64,000 bases of DNA, taken from assembly GCA_019925095.2 (NCBI GenBank), contig CM034390.1, positions 1,661,501 through 1,725,500 on the forward strand. The letters run 5' to 3'. The DNA is from Dendrolimus kikuchii. Taxonomy: Eukaryota > Arthropoda > Insecta > Lepidoptera > Lasiocampidae. A model generated the notes under the pieces. The model made no database searches, was not told where the DNA came from, and saw only the letters and a program-made list of their open reading frames with translations. Each line of letters starts with the position of its first letter. Position 1 is the first letter of the stretch. Position numbers and translations under genes: made by a program. Shown here piece by piece: positions 61,525 through 64,000 of this stretch.

Positions 61525-61940
61525 TAAAAAAATACGCTTTTATAGAAAATACGACTAAAAAGTAGAATATAAATTTGAATTAGAAATAGTGTAAGAAAAA
61601 ATGATTTTATTGTAAAAAAAAGCGTGGGGTGCATGGTATCAATAGTTATAAATATTTTATGACCAGATATGAGTAGAAGGGTTATTTTGATAATATCCTG
61701 AAAAGCACCCCACGCTTTTTTTTACAATAAAATCATTTTTTCTTACACTATTTTATTAGCTATTAGTGAGGTGTGTAAGAACAAGCCTAAATGGCACTCT
61801 GTTGTTCGTGCCTACCCCGCAAGGGAACTGGCGTGAAGTTATGTATGTATGTATGTATGTATTTTTAATTCAAATTAATTAAAATTTATTTTCTATTTTT
61901 TAGTTGGATTTTCTATAAAAGCGTATTTTTTTTAACTGTT
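61525..61940. repeat. Long palindrome, right arm split by RTE
   Basis: Left arm ATACGCTTTTATAGAAAATAC .. GTAAAAAAAAGCGTGGGGTGC (61531-61633) and right arm GCACCCCACGCTTTTTTTTA .. TTTTCTATAAAAGCGTAT pair over about 100 bp. The spacer is ~70 bp. Confidence 0.8.
61755..61859 (+). mobile_element. RTE insertion in the palindrome arm
   Basis: TATTTT at 61749-61754 and 61860-61865. The homologous arm at 47950-47985 lacks it. About 10 filler bases (ATTAGCTATT) precede AGTGAGGTGTG. Confidence 0.85.
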
Positions 61941-61959
61941 ATTTATTTTTCATTTTTTA

Positions 61960-62189
61960 ATTCCCCTCTCCGTGGAAACTTTGAAAAAAGAATTAAATAC
62001 ACTCTTATGGTAAAATGGAACGTTATCTAAAAATAAGCTTTTTTAAAAAGGTTTTTAAATACAAGCTTTTGAGATCATGCATATCATGTAGCAGCAGAGT
62101 GCTAGCCAAGACAAGTAAAACGAGCCCAAACACGACGGGTGTATTTTGTTTACTACAGGAGTTCCTATGACTCCATCATCAGATCAGCT
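61960..62189. repeat. Repeat R18, copy 3
   Basis: CGTGGAAACTTTGAAAAAAG to GGAGTTCCTATGACTCCATC; then a SINE-A fragment starts. Confidence 0.7.
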
Positions 62190-62315
62190 TACTATGGCCT
62201 GGGTGTCTGGGATCGGCCCCAGAGTAGTCCGTTGTATATTACCCATAACACAAGCGTAATTTGCTTAATTTGGCGGTATACAATGTGTGTGTTTGTCTGC
62301 CGATTAAAAAAAAAA
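62190..62315 (+). repeat. SINE-A, 5'-truncated
   Basis: TACTATGGCCTGGGTGTCTGG to CTGCCGATTAAAAAAAAAAG. The tRNA head is missing. Confidence 0.85.
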
Positions 62316-62567
62316 GTAACATCTAAATCAGTCCGCAACATTGAAAGGACTTGCGTGCATTCACACGGGTCTAGGATGTTACAATTTCAAGTTAAAATAA
62401 ACATTATGTCTGTAATGACGAGAGGAATCATAATTTGCCACACTTAAGGCAGTGAATGCTGTATTTATGTTAGCTTATGATGTGAGAGAATGCTTAGACC
62501 ATTATTATGAAAGTTGTTCAGTAACACTTGCTAGTAATGTGCGGGTGCAATAATAATATTATATGTA
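62316..62567. other. Spacer
   Basis: Nothing recognised. Confidence 0.4.
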
Positions 62568-62832
62568 CTAGCTGACCCGGCGAACTTCTTACCGCCATAT
62601 ATTCTGAATTCCTAAAAGACTTTGTTTCATGACACAAAAACAAAATCACCATAATCGGTCCAGGTGATTAGGATTCTAGAACCCGAGCTCAGCGCCACCT
62701 ACCGGTTCCAATTGCGAATATAAACCATCCGGGACCCACTCAAACACACACAAAATTTCATCAAAATCGGTGAAGTCGTTCTCAAGTTATAAAATTACAA
62801 TGAAAAGTGGCATTGATTTTTATATATATAGA
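62568..62832 (-). mobile_element. Helitron, complete
   Basis: CTAG at 62568, CTGACCCGGCGAACTTCTTACC, 5' TC at 62831-62832 (TATATAGA). Close in layout to 2936-3202. Confidence 0.85.
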
Positions 62833-62854
62833 CTGGCGGCCCGGCGCGGTTTCG

Positions 62855-62964
62855 AAGACGATCATAAAAGAATCACAATTAGTTCAAATGACGATAGGTA
62901 ATAAAATGCGCTTTCTTACAGATTAGGAGTGGAATTTGTTTTTGTCGGAACCTAAGTTGTAACA
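62855..62964 (-). mobile_element. LTR family L1, terminal fragment
   Basis: AAGACGATCATAAAAGAATC to AAGTTGTAACA, matching 4434-4541. Confidence 0.8.
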
Positions 62965-63130
62965 ATAATATTTCAATTGATATGTCGGTAAAGTGGTAAT
63001 CGCAGATTACTTTTATACCTAAAAACTAAAACATTATAAACACGTATTTTATTTTAATCTAAAAACATTTTACAATAATGCCCGATCACACTTACATTCA
63101 GTTCGTTATGATCTGCCGACAAATGCACCA

Positions 63131-64000
63131 TCTGCCTTGCAGCAGATAGCGGCCTCTTGGTTTTACTGCATCAAATTTATTGATATTGCACCATTGAGCG
63201 AAGTGACGGTCTGAGGTTTGAGTCACACGTGCTGAGATTGGGAAATGTCGAGTGTAAACGATTTTTGTACTATGTACTACTATTCACGCTTCTTAGCGCA
63301 AACTGGGCATGTACCTGTGGTACAAAATTGCAATATTCCTCACTAGGGATGCCAGAGTGCTAACCATTAGCCAATCAGCGCGCGGTATGTAAATTGCATA
63401 TTTTTTATTATTGTTACGAATTTGTAGGATGTAAATTCGAAATTATCACAAAGTGTATTAGAAGTACACACACGTAATTCACAGTTCTTACAAGTATAGC
63501 CGAATACAACGAAACCAAACCGTAGGGTAGAAAATCGTTATCACATAAGTCGCGCAAAGTTCGTTGTTATAAGATACTCACTCCGAAAGTGCACTAGGTA
63601 ACGCCTCGTTCGCAGTCAGAAATCTGCCTTACAGCAGATAGCGGCCTCTTCGTTTTACTGCATCAAATTTATTGTTTGAGTCACACGTGCTGAGATTGGG
63701 AAATGTTGTGTGTACACGGTTTTTGTACTATGTACTACTATACACGCTTCTTAGCGCAAACTGGGCATGTACCTGTGGTACAAAATTGCAATATTCCTCA
63801 CTAGGGATGCTAGAGTGCTAACCATTAGCCAATCAGCGCGCGGTATATAAATTGCATATTTTTTAATATTGTTACGAATTTGTAGGATGTAAATTCGAAA
63901 TTATCACAAAGTGTATTAGAAGTACACACACGTAGTTCACAGTTATTACAAGTATAGCCGAATACAACGAAAACAAACCGTAGGGCAGAAAATCGTTATC
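63131..64000. repeat. Tandem duplication with LTR-like sequence
   Basis: Unit 1 (63131-63622) and unit 2 (63623 to the window edge). Both contain AGCAGATAGCGGCCTCTT, TCACACGTGCTGAGATTGGG, AACTGGGCATGTACCTGTGG, CAATCAGCGCGCGGTAT and a TGTTACGAATTTGTAGGATG start (63413 and 63869). Unit 2 lacks 36 bp after CAAATTTATTG. The TGTTACGA.. part is a diverged relative of LTR family L1. The unit runs off the end of the window. Confidence 0.85.

Overview
This window reads as a stretch of insect nuclear DNA, most likely from a butterfly or moth (Lepidoptera). It is AT-rich, contains no gene-dense or operon-like region, and is packed with interspersed repeats. The basis for Lepidoptera is the abundance of Helitron-like elements whose 3' ends carry a CCGCGACTTCGTCCGCG hairpin before CTAG, a tRNA-derived SINE, and RTE-type LINE tails ending in (ATGT)n. 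The order is inferred from remembered repeat families. The species cannot be named.

I recognise no intact host gene, host exon, rRNA or stand-alone tRNA. Coding sequence is limited to decayed ends of retrotransposon reading frames: about 23 copies of one RTE-like LINE 3' end, fragments of other RTE-like lineages, jockey/CR1-like C-termini, one CxxC..H..C LINE tail, one LINE fragment with a restriction-like endonuclease, and one unrecognised decayed frame at 1820-2230. Most open stretches elsewhere are conserved repeats read by chance in several frames, or tandem repeats.

Layout. 1-2.9 kb is mostly unrecognised sequence. 2.9-13 kb mixes Helitrons, a solo LTR, RTE and SINE fragments, a LINE tail with a long TA run, and a ~100-bp tandem repeat. 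13.56-14.70 kb is a complete non-autonomous Helitron carrying an 8-bp minisatellite. 15-34 kb is dense in SINE-B (a ~310-bp retroposon whose RNA 5' end is TCCGTGCAGG), RTE tails, solo LTRs and a foldback element. 35.4-36.1 kb holds two 15-bp-unit minisatellites. 36.7-62 kb holds tandem Helitrons, a terminal-inverted-repeat family, nested SINEs and LINE pieces. 63.1 kb to the end is a tandem duplication carrying LTR-like sequence.

The main value of the window is its insertion record. Many insertions sit inside other elements or have matching empty sites, so boundaries, target-site duplications and relative ages can be read directly. The SINE-B tail matches the last codons and 3' UTR of jockey/CR1-like LINEs at 7.0 and 39.8 kb, which suggests the LINE machinery mobilised the SINE. 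I found no novel enzymatic or defence system. The most unusual items are the Helitron-borne minisatellite, head-to-tail Helitrons, a Helitron/LINE composite present twice, SINE-B copies with one identical 5' truncation point, and RTE insertions with filler at their 5' junctions.
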